Of a DNA stretch of 64,000 nt, positions 8,256 to 16,694 are shown piece by piece. The stretch is from Streptomyces sp. SDr-06 (GTDB taxonomy: Bacteria > Actinomycetota > Actinomycetes > Streptomycetales > Streptomycetaceae): the NCBI RefSeq assembly GCF_003324565.1, contig NZ_QOLA01000006.1, positions 310,001-374,000 of the forward strand, given 5' to 3'. The notes under the pieces were generated by a model. It ran no database searches, was not told the origin of the DNA, and worked only from the letters and a program-made list of their open reading frames with translations. A program made the position numbers and the translations under genes. Position 1 is the first letter of the stretch. Each line of letters starts with the position of its first letter.

Positions 8256-8792
8256 TCAGCGGCGGCCGCGCGGCCCGTCGATCCGGCGCGCCCGCCAGCG
8301 AGGTGCCCGGTCGTCGGGCACGTCCGGCGAGGCGAAGTGGAACGGCACTGCGAGGTGGTCGGCCGGCGCCCGGCCCGCCGCGGCCGCGACGGAGCCGGGC
8401 GCACCGCCCTGCGTACCGTGATACACGGTCGCCAGCTCGCCCTCCCCCACCGGACCGTCGAGCACCGCGACCAGCAGCACGAACCAGTCGTGGACCGTAT
8501 CGCCGTCCCAGAGCGCCTCGATCGCCACCACCCGGCCGGGGAGGGCCGCAGCGCACGCCGCGAGTGAGGGCACGTCGAGGGGGTCGGCCTGCCCGCGCCG
8601 CACCTGGGCGCCCAGCGCTTCGTAGCGGGCCTGGACCACCGACTCCGCCTCGTGCAGGCTCACGTCGAGCGGACGCAGTGCCTCCCACACGGCCTTGACC
8701 GCCATGAGCCGGCGGCCGCACAACAGGTTGGTGTCGACCTCGCGACGAGTCCGGTCCTCCAGGTAGCCCCACCAGCGGCTCACGAGTGGCAC
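8256..8792 (-). CDS. Conserved hypothetical protein (178 aa)
   Basis: GTG start at 8792, 178 residues. No motif that I can place. The protein has a Trp/Arg-rich start (SRWWGYLEDRTRREVDTN), a predicted helical middle (MAVKAVWEALRPLDVSLHEA) and a strand-rich segment (RVVAIEALWDGDTVHDWFVL, then VAVLDG and LATVYHG). Codon use has the GC3 bias of real genes. It is convergent with the small secreted protein gene and probably monocistronic. Function unknown; cytosolic because no signal or membrane segment is visible. Confidence 0.6.
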   Translation of the reverse strand: MPLVSRWWGYLEDRTRREVDTNLLCGRRLMAVKAVWEALRPLDVSLHEAESVVQARYEALGAQVRRGQADPLDVPSLAACAAALPGRVVAIEALWDGDTVHDWFVLLVAVLDGPVGEGELATVYHGTQGGAPGSVAAAAGRAPADHLAVPFHFASPDVPDDRAPRWRARRIDGPRGRR

Positions 8793-8908
8793 CCCGAACC
8801 GGCGACCCTGGCAAGTGTCATGAGCCGAAATATACGGCGGCGCCGTGCGGTCGCCGACGCCGGTCCACGACGAGGAAGACCGGCGTCCGCACCCGATGGG
8901 CCGCCGCG

Positions 8909-10549
8909 TCAGTCGTGCCGGTCATCCTTGCCGCGCCGCTCGGAGCGGTGCGTCACGTGCGGCAGGTGCCCCTGGCGCAGCTGGAGCCAGATGTCACGTG
9001 CCCGCCGGCCCGCGTGGGTTCGGCTGCGCGCCACCATCTCACGTGCCTCCTCCTCGGACTCGGCCATGGCCGAAGAGCCCCGCAAGGGCTTGCCCGCCGT
9101 CTCGCGCAGATACAGGGCGGCGATGACCCCGATCACGCCCGCCACCATGAGGTAGTAGGCGGGCACGAGGTCGTTGCCCGTCGTGTTCACGAGGGCCGAG
9201 GCGATCAGGGGGGTCGTGCCGCCGAACAGCGACACGGAGAAGTTGTACGCGAGTGAAAGTCCGCCGTAGCGCAAGTGGGTCGGGAAGAGGGCGGGCAGCG
9301 TCGCGGCGCTCGTCCCGGCGAAGCACACCAGGAACAGACCGAGGATGGCGCAGCCGATGGCGGGAAGCACGATGCCGCCCTGGCGGATGAGCAGGAACAC
9401 CGGCACGGAGAAGACCACCATCGCGCCTCCGCCCCACAGGAACAGCGGCCGTCGGCCGTAGCGGTCCGACGAACGGCCGACGGCGGTGATGGTGAGGACG
9501 ACGAGCACCATCGTGCCGAGCACGAGGAGTTGGGCGGTGAGCGCGGGTTCACCCAGTGTGGAGCTCATGTACGTCGGCAGATAGGACGTCACCATGTAGT
9601 TGGTGACGTTGTAGAGCAGGACGAGGCCGATACAGACCAGCATGGCCTGCCAGTGGTGGGTGAAGACCTCCTTGAGGCGGCCCTTGCCCGACATGCGGGC
9701 CTGCTCCAGGCGCTCGTCCTCCTCGGAACCGCCGCCACCCCTGGCCACTGCCTGGCGTCCGCGTTCCTCGGCCTCCTGGAAGGCGGGGGTCTCCTCCAGC
9801 CTGAGCCGCATGTAGAGGCCGATGAGCCCGAGCGGCCCGGCGACGTAGAACGGGATCCTCCAGCCCCAGTCGATCATCTGGTCCTCGGACAGGACCCCGG
9901 TCAGGACGGTGACCAGGCCGGAACCCAGCGAGTAGCCGATGAAAGTGCCGAAGTCGAGCCAGCTGCCCAAAAAGCCGCGCATCCGGTCCGGCGAGTACTC
10001 GGCGATGTAGGTGGTGGCCCCGGCGTACTCGCCGCCGGTGGAGAAGCCCTGCACCAGCCGGCACACCAGAAGCAGGATCGGCGCGGCCATCCCGATCGAG
10101 CCGTACCCCGGGAGGAAGCCCACCGCGAAGGTGCTGATCGCCATCATGATCATGGTGACGGCGAGCACCTTCTGGCGCCCCACCCGGTCGCCGAGCGGCC
10201 CGAACACGAGCCCGCCGAGCGGCCGGACGAGGAAGGCCGCCGCGAAGGTGGCGAACGTCGAGATGACCTGGGACCCGGGCGAACTCGACGGGAAGAACAC
10301 CTTGCCCAGGGTGGCCGCGACGTACGCGTAGACGCCGAAGTCGAACCACTCCATCGTGTTGCCGAGCGCGGCCGCGGACACCGCGCGCCGCACGGCGGGT
10401 TTGTCGGCCACCTTGACGTCGCCGGCGCCCAGGGTCTTCTTGCGTCGGCGCAGCAACGTACGCACCATGCGTTCGGTCCGCACGCTTCCCGAGCCGAATC
10501 CACGACCTCGGCGACCCGGCTGTCCGGGCCCCCGCCTGATTGCTTTCAT
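8909..10549 (-). CDS. MFS transporter, metabolite:proton symporter (ProP/ShiA-like)
   Basis: 546 residues, 12 predicted helices. Family motifs: NTMEWFDFGVYAYVA in helix 1, GDRVGRQKVL in the first cytoplasmic loop, STGGEYAGATTYIAEYSPDR after helix 4, RLRLEETPAF before the central loop, and GRSSDRYGRRP between helices 8 and 9. These define the metabolite:H+ symporter family (proline/betaine, citrate, shikimate, alpha-ketoglutarate). The exact substrate cannot be told. The central loop is long and acidic (EEDERLEQARMSGKGRLKEV). The chosen ATG 10549 has AGGT 8 bp upstream; Met28 is a possible later start. A basic cytoplasmic tail follows helix 12. Confidence 0.9.
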   Translation of the reverse strand: MKAIRRGPGQPGRRGRGFGSGSVRTERMVRTLLRRRKKTLGAGDVKVADKPAVRRAVSAAALGNTMEWFDFGVYAYVAATLGKVFFPSSSPGSQVISTFATFAAAFLVRPLGGLVFGPLGDRVGRQKVLAVTMIMMAISTFAVGFLPGYGSIGMAAPILLLVCRLVQGFSTGGEYAGATTYIAEYSPDRMRGFLGSWLDFGTFIGYSLGSGLVTVLTGVLSEDQMIDWGWRIPFYVAGPLGLIGLYMRLRLEETPAFQEAEERGRQAVARGGGGSEEDERLEQARMSGKGRLKEVFTHHWQAMLVCIGLVLLYNVTNYMVTSYLPTYMSSTLGEPALTAQLLVLGTMVLVVLTITAVGRSSDRYGRRPLFLWGGGAMVVFSVPVFLLIRQGGIVLPAIGCAILGLFLVCFAGTSAATLPALFPTHLRYGGLSLAYNFSVSLFGGTTPLIASALVNTTGNDLVPAYYLMVAGVIGVIAALYLRETAGKPLRGSSAMAESEEEAREMVARSRTHAGRRARDIWLQLRQGHLPHVTHRSERRGKDDRHD

Positions 10550-10766
10550 GGGTACCTGCGCGTCGTCGTCGGTGATTCCGCATCATGCTTCGTGCACTGC
10601 GCGGAGTGCTGCCGAACGCCGGTACCGGGTCCGGTGCACGGCGTGCTGACATCAACTTCCCACCGCTTGCCCCGGCAGACGCGGCGCATGCGACGTCGCG
10701 GCGTGTCGCCCCGCTGGTCAGACCGACAGACCCGCTTCCGCTCGGCCCGGCCCCGTTCCGCTTCGG

Positions 10767-11105
10767 TCAGCTCTGCGACGCGTCGATGATCCTTCCGTGC
10801 TCGTCCAGGGTGTGACTCCGCCAGTAGCGGTCCCACTGGTCGTCGACGTGCTGGGGCACCTTGCCCTCGGGGAAGCGGCTGTAGCCCTTGGGCGGCTGCT
10901 GCCCGTTGTCGACGCAGGCCCTGCCCGTCGCTCCCACGGTCAGCACGGGGTACTCGCCGCCGCCGCAGACGGCGTCGTGCGTCGAACACCCCGCGACGGC
11001 GAAGAGGGCGGCCGCCGAGCCCAGCACCCACACCGGCAGGCGCCCCCGGCGCACCGCGCCGGGCGCGTCGTGTTCCACCCACGGGACGGTAAGAGGCTGG
11101 CGCAC
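10767..11105 (-). CDS. SCO0607-family lipoprotein
   Basis: 112 residues. After a hydrophobic stretch (LPVWVLGSAAALFAVAGC) a lipobox with Cys40 is followed by the family core THDAVCGGGEYPVLTVG, GRACV, and PPKGYSRFPEGKVPQHVDDQ then WDRYWRSHTLDEHG. This pattern is that of the Streptomyces lipoprotein family named after SCO0607. Presumably anchored on the outer face of the membrane; function unknown. The GTG at 11105 has AGGAG 6 bp upstream. The signal region is long, with about 20 polar residues before the hydrophobic core, so a later start is possible. Confidence 0.8.
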   Translation of the reverse strand: MRQPLTVPWVEHDAPGAVRRGRLPVWVLGSAAALFAVAGCSTHDAVCGGGEYPVLTVGATGRACVDNGQQPPKGYSRFPEGKVPQHVDDQWDRYWRSHTLDEHGRIIDASQS

Positions 11106-11191
11106 GGTGAACTCCTGGTGAGTAGTCGCTTGTACCGACCCTGCCCAGAACCCGGCGGCACTCACCGAGGCGGACCCCATTCGGGTACGCA

Positions 11192-11677
11192 CTACCGGAT
11201 CAGGCGGTCGCACTCCTCGGCGGTGATGTCGTAACTGCCGCGGAGGAACGTCTGGATCGCGGCCAGCTGGTCGTCGGTGAAGGTCGTCATCAGCCGCCGC
11301 GTGCGGGCGTCGATGTCGGCGTAGAAAGAAGCGATCCGGTCGAGTCCCGGCCGTGAGGCCTCCACGAGCACGCGGCGGCGGTCGCTCGGGTCGGGTTTGC
11401 GCCGAACGTATCCGGCCTTCTCCAGACGATCGATCATGTGCGTGACCGCCCCGGTGGAGCGCCCCAGTTGAGAGCCCAGCTCCCCGGCGGTCGTGACCCC
11501 GGCGCGGTTGAGTACGTGCAGGCAGAGCAAGTCGGTCTGGGCGATGCCGAGTTGCTGGGCGATCAGGTCGTTCAGACGCCCCAGGGACCCGGCGAGGTCG
11601 GTCATCGAGGCGATGATCTGGCTGGCCGGTTCCTGCGGGTGGTCGTCCTGTGGTTTGACGGGCATGCGGAGTCCCAT
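11192..11677 (-). CDS. MarR family transcriptional regulator
   Basis: 161 residues, usual MarR length. The winged helix reads ELGSQLGRSTGAVTHMIDRL (recognition helix) then EKAGYVRRKPDPSDRRRVLV (wing, with the diagnostic DPSDRR). The start ATG 11677 is preceded by GAAGG. It is transcribed away from the ferredoxin-MBL gene at 11798, with a palindromic site between them, so it probably autoregulates and controls that neighbour. The ligand is unknown; MarR proteins commonly respond to phenolic compounds or oxidants. Confidence 0.92.
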   Translation of the reverse strand: MGLRMPVKPQDDHPQEPASQIIASMTDLAGSLGRLNDLIAQQLGIAQTDLLCLHVLNRAGVTTAGELGSQLGRSTGAVTHMIDRLEKAGYVRRKPDPSDRRRVLVEASRPGLDRIASFYADIDARTRRLMTTFTDDQLAAIQTFLRGSYDITAEECDRLIR

Positions 11678-11690
11678 TTACCTTCGCGAT

Positions 11691-11710
11691 CAAGATACTT
11701 GACTATGAAG
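11691..11710. promoter_or_regulatory. Putative MarR operator in the divergent promoter
   Basis: Overlapping palindromes CAAGATACTTG (11691-11701, perfect) and CTTGACTATGAAG (11698-11710) lie in an AT-rich island 14 bp upstream of the marR start. TTGACT at 11699 could also be a -35 for the plus-strand gene. Confidence 0.5.
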
Positions 11711-11797
11711 CCAATGTATCCGACGCGTTGCTTCTGCGGCCGAGGAGGGGAGGTCGCGCCCCCTGCTCCGGCCCGTCTTCCCGAAGGAGCTCTGCCC

Positions 11798-12667
11798 ATG
11801 GACGACTGGTACGTGGACGACCGCTGCACCAACTGCGACGTCGCCCGACAGCTCGCGCCCGACCTGATCGGCGAAAGAGGCGGGAAGTCGCAGATCCTGC
11901 GCCAGCCTGACAACGAAGCGGAGACGCGACGCCTGCACGCGGCCGTCTTCGCCTGCCCGACCCGCTCCATCCGACCCGCGTCCGGACAGCCGGACAAGGC
12001 ACTCGACCCGTACCCGATGGCCCTCGACGACGGCGTCCTGTTCTGCGGGCACAACTCAACGCACACCGCCGGAGCCAACTCCTACCTGTTGCTCCGCCCC
12101 TCCGGTAACGCCATGATGATCGACACCCCTCGCTGGAGCCCCGCGCTCGCCGACCGGTACGCGGCATCCGGCCGGGTCACCGACGTCCTCCTGACGCACC
12201 GGGACCACGCGGCGCACGGCCGCCGCTACGCGGACCACTACGGCGCACGACTGTGGATCCACGAGGGCGACCTCGACGCGGCGCCCGACGCCGACCAGGT
12301 GATCCGGGGCGTCGATCCCGTGGAGATCGCGGAGGGGGTCACCGCCCAGCCCCTCCCCGGCCACACCCTGGGCAGCGTGCTCTACCTGGCCGACGACCGG
12401 TACTGCTTCACCGGGGACAGCTTCTACTGGTCACGCGCCACCGGTGATCTAGAGGTCGCGGAGAGCGTGACCTGGTACTCCATCGAGGAGTTGGCGGCCT
12501 CCCTGGCCCGGACGGCGGATCGGCTCCGGTTCGAGTGGGTCCTGCCGGGCCACGGAGACCGCAGGCACCTGCCCGCCGACGAGATGTCCCGCCGCCTGCG
12601 AGCCCTGACCGAACGCACCCAGCTCCTCCGGCCCCGCCCGATCGACTTCACGGCGGTTCAGTGGTGA
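11798..12667 (+). CDS. Ferredoxin-like / metallo-beta-lactamase fold fusion hydrolase
   Basis: 289 residues in two parts. Residues 1-60 resemble a single-cluster ferredoxin (RCTNCDVARQLAPDL, later VFACPTRSI), and residues about 75-270 are an MBL fold. Metal-binding motifs are THRDHAAHG (in place of HxHxDH), PLPGHTLGS, FTGDSFYW and VLPGHGD. The family acts as a metal-dependent hydrolase; the fused ferredoxin domain suggests redox sensing or electron transfer. GAAGGAG lies 8 bp before the ATG at 11798. Its divergent partner is a MarR regulator. Substrate unknown. Confidence 0.85.
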   Translation: MDDWYVDDRCTNCDVARQLAPDLIGERGGKSQILRQPDNEAETRRLHAAVFACPTRSIRPASGQPDKALDPYPMALDDGVLFCGHNSTHTAGANSYLLLRPSGNAMMIDTPRWSPALADRYAASGRVTDVLLTHRDHAAHGRRYADHYGARLWIHEGDLDAAPDADQVIRGVDPVEIAEGVTAQPLPGHTLGSVLYLADDRYCFTGDSFYWSRATGDLEVAESVTWYSIEELAASLARTADRLRFEWVLPGHGDRRHLPADEMSRRLRALTERTQLLRPRPIDFTAVQW

Positions 12668-12799
12668 GATCACGACTGCCCTGACGCCAAGGCCCATATG
12701 GCGCCACCCGGTCCCAACTCCAAGTGTTCCAGGGCGCCTCCCTGCCTGATGTCACCGTCCAGGGCCTCGCTACCCTTTCTGATCAAGGGGAGGTGCGTC

Positions 12800-13078
12800 A
12801 TGGGAAGCATGGCCCTCGTGGCCGTGATCGGTCTCGTGGTCGCCTGTCTCGGTGCAGCCGTAATGCTGTTGCTGGGGCTGGTGGCTGTCGTGCTGTCCGG
12901 GTGCTGGCGCAAGCGGACGATCGCGGCTCTGGAGCGGGCCGAGGGGGACGCTGGCCATTGGCCAATCCAACGCCGAGGCCGCTTCGGTAGCGGGCAGAGC
13001 TGGTACGCACCGCTCGACGTGCCGTCGGCGTTGGCATTCCAGTCCACCCGAGAGATGAACTACTTACCGATTCGGTAG
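12800..13078 (+). CDS. Small predicted membrane protein (92 aa)
   Basis: The start ATG 12800 has GGGGAGG 6 bp upstream. Residues 1-34 form one long hydrophobic segment (MALVAVIGLVVACLGAAVML, then LLGLVAVVLSG) followed by a basic turn CWRKRT and a polar C-terminus of about 50 residues. Composition in the C-terminal part is less typical of genes. It overlaps the 3' end of the convergent GNAT gene by 19 bp, which is unusual but tolerated. Function unknown; the call rests on the ribosome-binding site and the membrane helix. Confidence 0.45.
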   Translation: MGSMALVAVIGLVVACLGAAVMLLLGLVAVVLSGCWRKRTIAALERAEGDAGHWPIQRRGRFGSGQSWYAPLDVPSALAFQSTREMNYLPIR

Positions 13079-13509
13079 AACACCTTGTCCCCTCGCGGCT
13101 CTGCCCCATATGCCGCGTAGAACTTCAGCGCGGGCGGGTTGCTCTGATCAGCTGTCCACTCGACACGGGTACAACCCGCCGCCTCGGCTTCCTCGCGCAA
13201 GCGCGCCATGAACAGCCCGGCTACGCCGCGCCGACGAGCCGCCTCACGCACGAACAGCTCCTTCAAGTACAGAGACGTCTCGGCCCCGGCCGCCGGCCAC
13301 AACAGCGAATAGGAAGCCATCCCCAATACCTCGTCCCCTTCCCGCGCCAGAAGCACCGTGGCGGCGGGCTGGCCGGAAAACAGGGCGCTCCGGATCTGCT
13401 CCATGTCCCCCGGGACGTTATCGCCCCCGTAATACGCCTCGATCTCGCCCAACAGGACCGAGACCTCGCCAACGTCCGTCTCGGTGGCCCGCTCTATCAG
13501 CACCGTCAT
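13060..13509 (-). CDS. GNAT family N-acetyltransferase
   Basis: 149 residues. The acetyl-CoA motif A is LKELFVREAARRRGVAGLFM (R/QxxGxG/A as RRRGVA), preceded by the strand VLGMASYSLL and followed by CTRVEWTADQSNPPALKFYA and YGAEPRGDKVFYRI. Transfers acetyl from acetyl-CoA to an amine; substrate unknown. ATG 13509. The upstream end abuts exactly the truncated paralogue at 13512-13889, so an insertion or deletion event may have placed this gene here. Base composition is slightly lower in GC than its neighbours. Confidence 0.88.
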   Translation of the reverse strand: MTVLIERATETDVGEVSVLLGEIEAYYGGDNVPGDMEQIRSALFSGQPAATVLLAREGDEVLGMASYSLLWPAAGAETSLYLKELFVREAARRRGVAGLFMARLREEAEAAGCTRVEWTADQSNPPALKFYAAYGAEPRGDKVFYRIGK

Positions 13510-13511
13510 GA

Positions 13512-13889
13512 GTTAACCCCTTCCGCCGGGCAGCGCCAGCTGTCCGCCTGACGGAAGAGTTGGTGCGCGCCGTGGCCACCGCCGACGGCACGACCGCAAT
13601 CACCGTCCTGCGCACGCTGAACGGACCCGTCATCCACGACCCGTACGGCCGCCGGTTCTACGCCCTGCTGCCCTCCTCGCCCGCCTCGGACCTCGGTCCG
13701 TACGCGAAACACCTCGGTCTCGGCCACTACGTGGGCGTCCCGCGCGTCGGTGCTTGCGAACCCGACGGGACCCACGCGAGCTACTGGGCCGTCCCCATGC
13801 GGGCACCCGGTGACCTGTGCGACCCGGCCCGCGTGGCCACGCTGATCGAGACCGGCGCCGCGGCGCTCGGCAGCGCGGACGAGACGTGA
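13512..13889 (+). pseudogene. 5'-truncated paralogue of the 38947-39435 gene
   Basis: From 13521 the frame reads FRRAAPAVRLTEELVRAVAT, then ITVLRTLNGPVIHDPYGRRF, YALLPSSP, LGLGHYVGVPRVG, HASYWAVPMRAPGDLCDPAR. It aligns along its whole length with the C-terminal two thirds of the 162-residue protein at 38947 (SAVRLTDEVV, GPVIHDPYGRRFYALVPPSP, LGLGSYLGVPRVG, HASYWAVPIEAPGSLCDPAR). The first ~45 residues are missing and an in-frame TGA lies at 13509, directly at the GNAT start. A TTG at 13560 could still start a 109-residue product. No XRE partner gene is present here, unlike the intact copy. Confidence 0.7.
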
Positions 13890-14157
13890 CGCATATCCGG
13901 ACCAGCCCGGCCTACGTGACGCCCGAATGCCGTGAGGCCCGCAAACTCGGCTAAGACAAGGGCCACTTGCACTGCCGCGCGCCCACTCGACGTACGGCAG
14001 CACGGACCGCGGCCGGGAGGAGGTCCCGGGCTAGGACTCCACCAGCTACGCTCCGGAGATCCTCGACCGGCCGCTGACAGGTGGTGGTGGGTTCCGGCTG
14101 CCGCAAAATTGGGCCCCTGGGCGGGCCTCCGGTGTCCTCGGCGGACCCCGTCCCGCT

Positions 14158-15225
14158 TCACCGGGAGGTTCCTGCGAGGCCGAGTCCGGCTTCGTCTCCC
14201 CGCAGCATCATCTGGTAGGTCTGCCGCAGCAACGGACTCGGAGAGACGCCCAGGTCTTCCGCCAGACGGTGGCGGACGCGGTGGAACACGGCCAGTGCGT
14301 CGGCCTGCCTGCCGCTGCGGTACAGCACGCGCATCAAGGACCCGGCCACCGGTTCGTTCAGGGGGTGCGCCGTCGACAGCGCGAACAGTTCCGCCATCGC
14401 CTCGGCGTGGCGGCCCAGCCGCAGCTGCCACTCCACCTTCCGCTGCACGAGGGCGGTTCTGCGCTCGGTGAGCCGCAGCCGCTCCAGCTCCGCGAGTGGT
14501 CCGGGCAAACCGGCCAGAAGTTCTCCGCCGAACAGGTCCAGGGCCTGAGCACACAGGCGTACCGCCTCGGCCGGTTCGTTCGCGTGGCCGGCTGCCGCGG
14601 CGTCGGCGGCCAGCTTCTCCATGCGGGCCACGTCCACTTCGACCGCGTCGGAGGCCAGGCGGTAGCCGCCCCGGTCGTGCTCGATCACCGAGTCCGGCCG
14701 GTCCCCCATACGCAGGGTCTTGCGCAGGCGGTAGACGTACACCGGCACCACGTTCGTGGCGGGCGGCTCCATTCCCCACACCCCGTCCAGGAGTTCCTGC
14801 CGGCTGACCGTCCGTCCCGGGCACAGCGCCAGCGCCGCCAATACGGCCTGCTGACGCAGATGCCCCAGGTTCAAGGGCCGCCCGTCCCGCCAGGCCTGCG
14901 GCGGCCCCAGCAGGGAGATCCGCACCCGCGGCCCGGCGGCCCGGCCCGTGGCGCTCCTGCGGGCCGGGCTCGCGGGCTGCGGGCGAGGGCCGCGGCCGGC
15001 CACGACCAGGCCGCAGTCGAAGGCATGGGCGATGGCGGCGGCCCGGTCACGCAGCCCGAGCTTCGCGAGAATGCGGGCGAGATGGCCGGCCACCGCGCCC
15101 TCGGGCACGGCGAGGGCGGCCGCGATCTCCTCGTCCCGCAGGCCGCACCCGACCCCGTAGAGCACCCTGCGCTCCAGGTCCCCGAGCGGAGCGGGTGGCC
15201 GGCACATGGCGGCGGACGTCGGCAT
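14158..15225 (-). CDS. LuxR-HTH plus SARP (OmpR-type wHTH and BTAD) regulator
   Basis: 355 residues. Residues about 14-70 form a LuxR/GerE-type HTH (LGDLERRVLYGVGCGLRDEE, IAAALAVPEGAVAGHLARIL, AKLGLRDRAAAIAHA). After a Pro/Arg-rich linker, residues about 98-185 are an OmpR-like DNA-binding domain (VRISLLGPPQAWRDGRPLNL, QELLDGVWG, VPVYVYRLRKTLR) and about 190-340 a bacterial transcriptional activation domain. SARPs activate secondary-metabolite genes by binding 11-bp direct repeats. The extra N-terminal LuxR domain is unusual. ATG 15225 has GGGGAG 6 bp upstream. Downstream on the same strand lie no genes for a full pathway, but an esterase and acylase with SARP-like promoters are just upstream. 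Confidence 0.88.
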   Translation of the reverse strand: MPTSAAMCRPPAPLGDLERRVLYGVGCGLRDEEIAAALAVPEGAVAGHLARILAKLGLRDRAAAIAHAFDCGLVVAGRGPRPQPASPARRSATGRAAGPRVRISLLGPPQAWRDGRPLNLGHLRQQAVLAALALCPGRTVSRQELLDGVWGMEPPATNVVPVYVYRLRKTLRMGDRPDSVIEHDRGGYRLASDAVEVDVARMEKLAADAAAAGHANEPAEAVRLCAQALDLFGGELLAGLPGPLAELERLRLTERRTALVQRKVEWQLRLGRHAEAMAELFALSTAHPLNEPVAGSLMRVLYRSGRQADALAVFHRVRHRLAEDLGVSPSPLLRQTYQMMLRGDEAGLGLAGTSR

Positions 15226-15436
15226 CACAACTCCCCGGGTGTTCGTCTTGGCGGAGGCCGCCGACAAAGTAGCGACGGGAGCGCCGGTTGAAACATCCGG
15301 AACGATCGGGAGTGACAGCGGGATCGACCCCGCGGGGACCGGATCGACACCCCTTTCGTCCATGCAATGAGGTTGACTGCCAGGGGAGTTGGCAGCCTGG
15401 CCGAATTCCCCGCATCGCGACGGAGCGCGACAGTGG

Positions 15437-15467
15437 GTGGCAGGGCCTGCTTCCCCGGCCCTGCCAC
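15437..15467 (-). terminator. Terminator after secreted esterase gene
   Basis: GTGGCAGGGCC (15437-15447) pairs perfectly with 15457-15467 around a 9-nt loop, 24 bp beyond the esterase stop. Confidence 0.75.
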
Positions 15468-15490
15468 ACCTCCCTGACTGTCGCGGACCG

Positions 15491-16573
15491 TCAGGAGGCG
15501 AAAACCCGCTCCAGCCTGGGGATCAGATCCCGCAGGTCCTGTTCCCAGCAGCCGCCGTTGTGGCCGCCGTTGCACTGGGTGCCCCAGGCGGCGCCGTCGC
15601 CGTAGTCGACGTAGGTGTAGGACATGCCCAGGGCGTCCATCCTGTCCTTGACGTGCTTGGACGCGCCTTCGAGCCAGAATTCCGGCTCGGTGGCCACCCC
15701 GCGTCCGTTGCCCACGTAGACCGAGACCCCGACCCCACCCGCCTTGAGCTTGTCCATGTGCTGGGAGGGGTCGGCCTCGTTCCACCGCCAGTCGGCGTTG
15801 AACACCGGGTAGGGCGTGCCGAACAGGGCGTCGCTGTCCACGGCGGGCTTGTAGGGATCGTTGTTCGGGTCGCAGGCACCGGACGACGAGCCGCAGATGA
15901 CGCCCTGCGCGTCGATGAGGGAGGCGACGACGGCCAGCCGCAGGTCCATGGAGTCGGCCGACAGATCGATGTCCCCCGACAGGGACGCGGTCTGGCTGAA
16001 CAGCTCGGGATGGTCCTGCGCGTAGTGGAAGGCGCCGAACCCGCCCATGGACACCCCGGCGATGGCCCTGGCCTTCTTGGTCGCGATGGTGCGCAGGTTC
16101 GCGTCGATGAAGGGGATCACCTGCTTGAGGTGGAAGTTCTCCCAGTTCTGGGCTCCGGCCGGGGTCTTCTGGTTGAGCCAGTTGGCATACCAGCCCCGTG
16201 CGCCGCCGTCCGGAATGACGGTGATCATCGAGTTGGACGTGGTCAGCGCCGGATAGGTCTGCTGAATCGGGTCGTCCGGGGAACCGTGCAGGAAGTACAG
16301 CACGGGATACCGCTTGGCCGGGTCGTCGTAATAGCCACTCGGCAGAATGATTTTGATGTGATGCCTGCCCGCGACCTCGGGGGTGGTCACGGTGAGGTAG
16401 AAGTTGGTGGGACCACCGGTCGCCCGGTCGACCTGGGTCAGGCCGAATCCGTCCGTTATGGGCGGCGGCGTGGTGGCGTCAGCCGCCTGTGCCGAACCGC
16501 TCGGCATGACGATTCCTACGACGGCGACCATCAAGGCCAGCGCTGTTCGCCATCTGCTCATCGTTCTCAACAT
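15491..16573 (-). CDS. Secreted alpha/beta hydrolase esterase (esterase D / Ag85-like)
   Basis: 360 residues with a signal peptide cleaved after SGSAQA (residue 30). The fold shows the strand-turn YPVLYFLHGSPDD (oxyanion region), then the nucleophile elbow GVSMGGFG with Ser175, a late Asp region and GHNGGCWEQDL with the probable catalytic His near the C-terminus. Paired Cys (VICGSSSGACD, TQCNGGHNGGC) suggest disulfides. Acts outside the cell on an unknown ester; the family includes carbohydrate acetyl and feruloyl esterases and mycolyltransferase-like enzymes. Its promoter is nearly identical to that of the acylase gene upstream, so the two are probably co-regulated. Confidence 0.9.
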   Translation of the reverse strand: MLRTMSRWRTALALMVAVVGIVMPSGSAQAADATTPPPITDGFGLTQVDRATGGPTNFYLTVTTPEVAGRHHIKIILPSGYYDDPAKRYPVLYFLHGSPDDPIQQTYPALTTSNSMITVIPDGGARGWYANWLNQKTPAGAQNWENFHLKQVIPFIDANLRTIATKKARAIAGVSMGGFGAFHYAQDHPELFSQTASLSGDIDLSADSMDLRLAVVASLIDAQGVICGSSSGACDPNNDPYKPAVDSDALFGTPYPVFNADWRWNEADPSQHMDKLKAGGVGVSVYVGNGRGVATEPEFWLEGASKHVKDRMDALGMSYTYVDYGDGAAWGTQCNGGHNGGCWEQDLRDLIPRLERVFAS

Positions 16574-16611
16574 GACATCCCCCTGGGGAGTTCGGTCGTT
16601 GCGCGGCGCGA

Positions 16612-16643
16612 AAAATATCGAGAGGCGGTGAAATCCCGATGAA
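16612..16643 (-). promoter_or_regulatory. SARP/PhoP-type promoter of the esterase gene
   Basis: Reading minus: TTCATCG (16643-16637), 4-bp spacer GGAT, TTCACCG (16632-16626), then 8 bp, then TATTTT (16617-16612) as -10. Heptamers lie 11 bp apart and 8 bp from the -10 box, the SARP operator layout. Matches the site at 19186-19217. Confidence 0.65.
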
Positions 16644-16644
16644 G

Positions 16645-16683
16645 GGGCACACCGGAGGCCGTCGTCGGCCCTCCGGCGTGCCC
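16645..16683 (-). terminator. Terminator after penicillin-acylase family gene
   Basis: GGGCACACCGGAGGCC pairs with GGCCCTCCGGCGTGCCC with one mismatch and one bulge, 12 bp past the acylase stop. It lies directly upstream of the esterase operator, so the esterase has its own promoter. Confidence 0.7.
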
Positions 16684-16694
16684 GTGCGGCAGGC

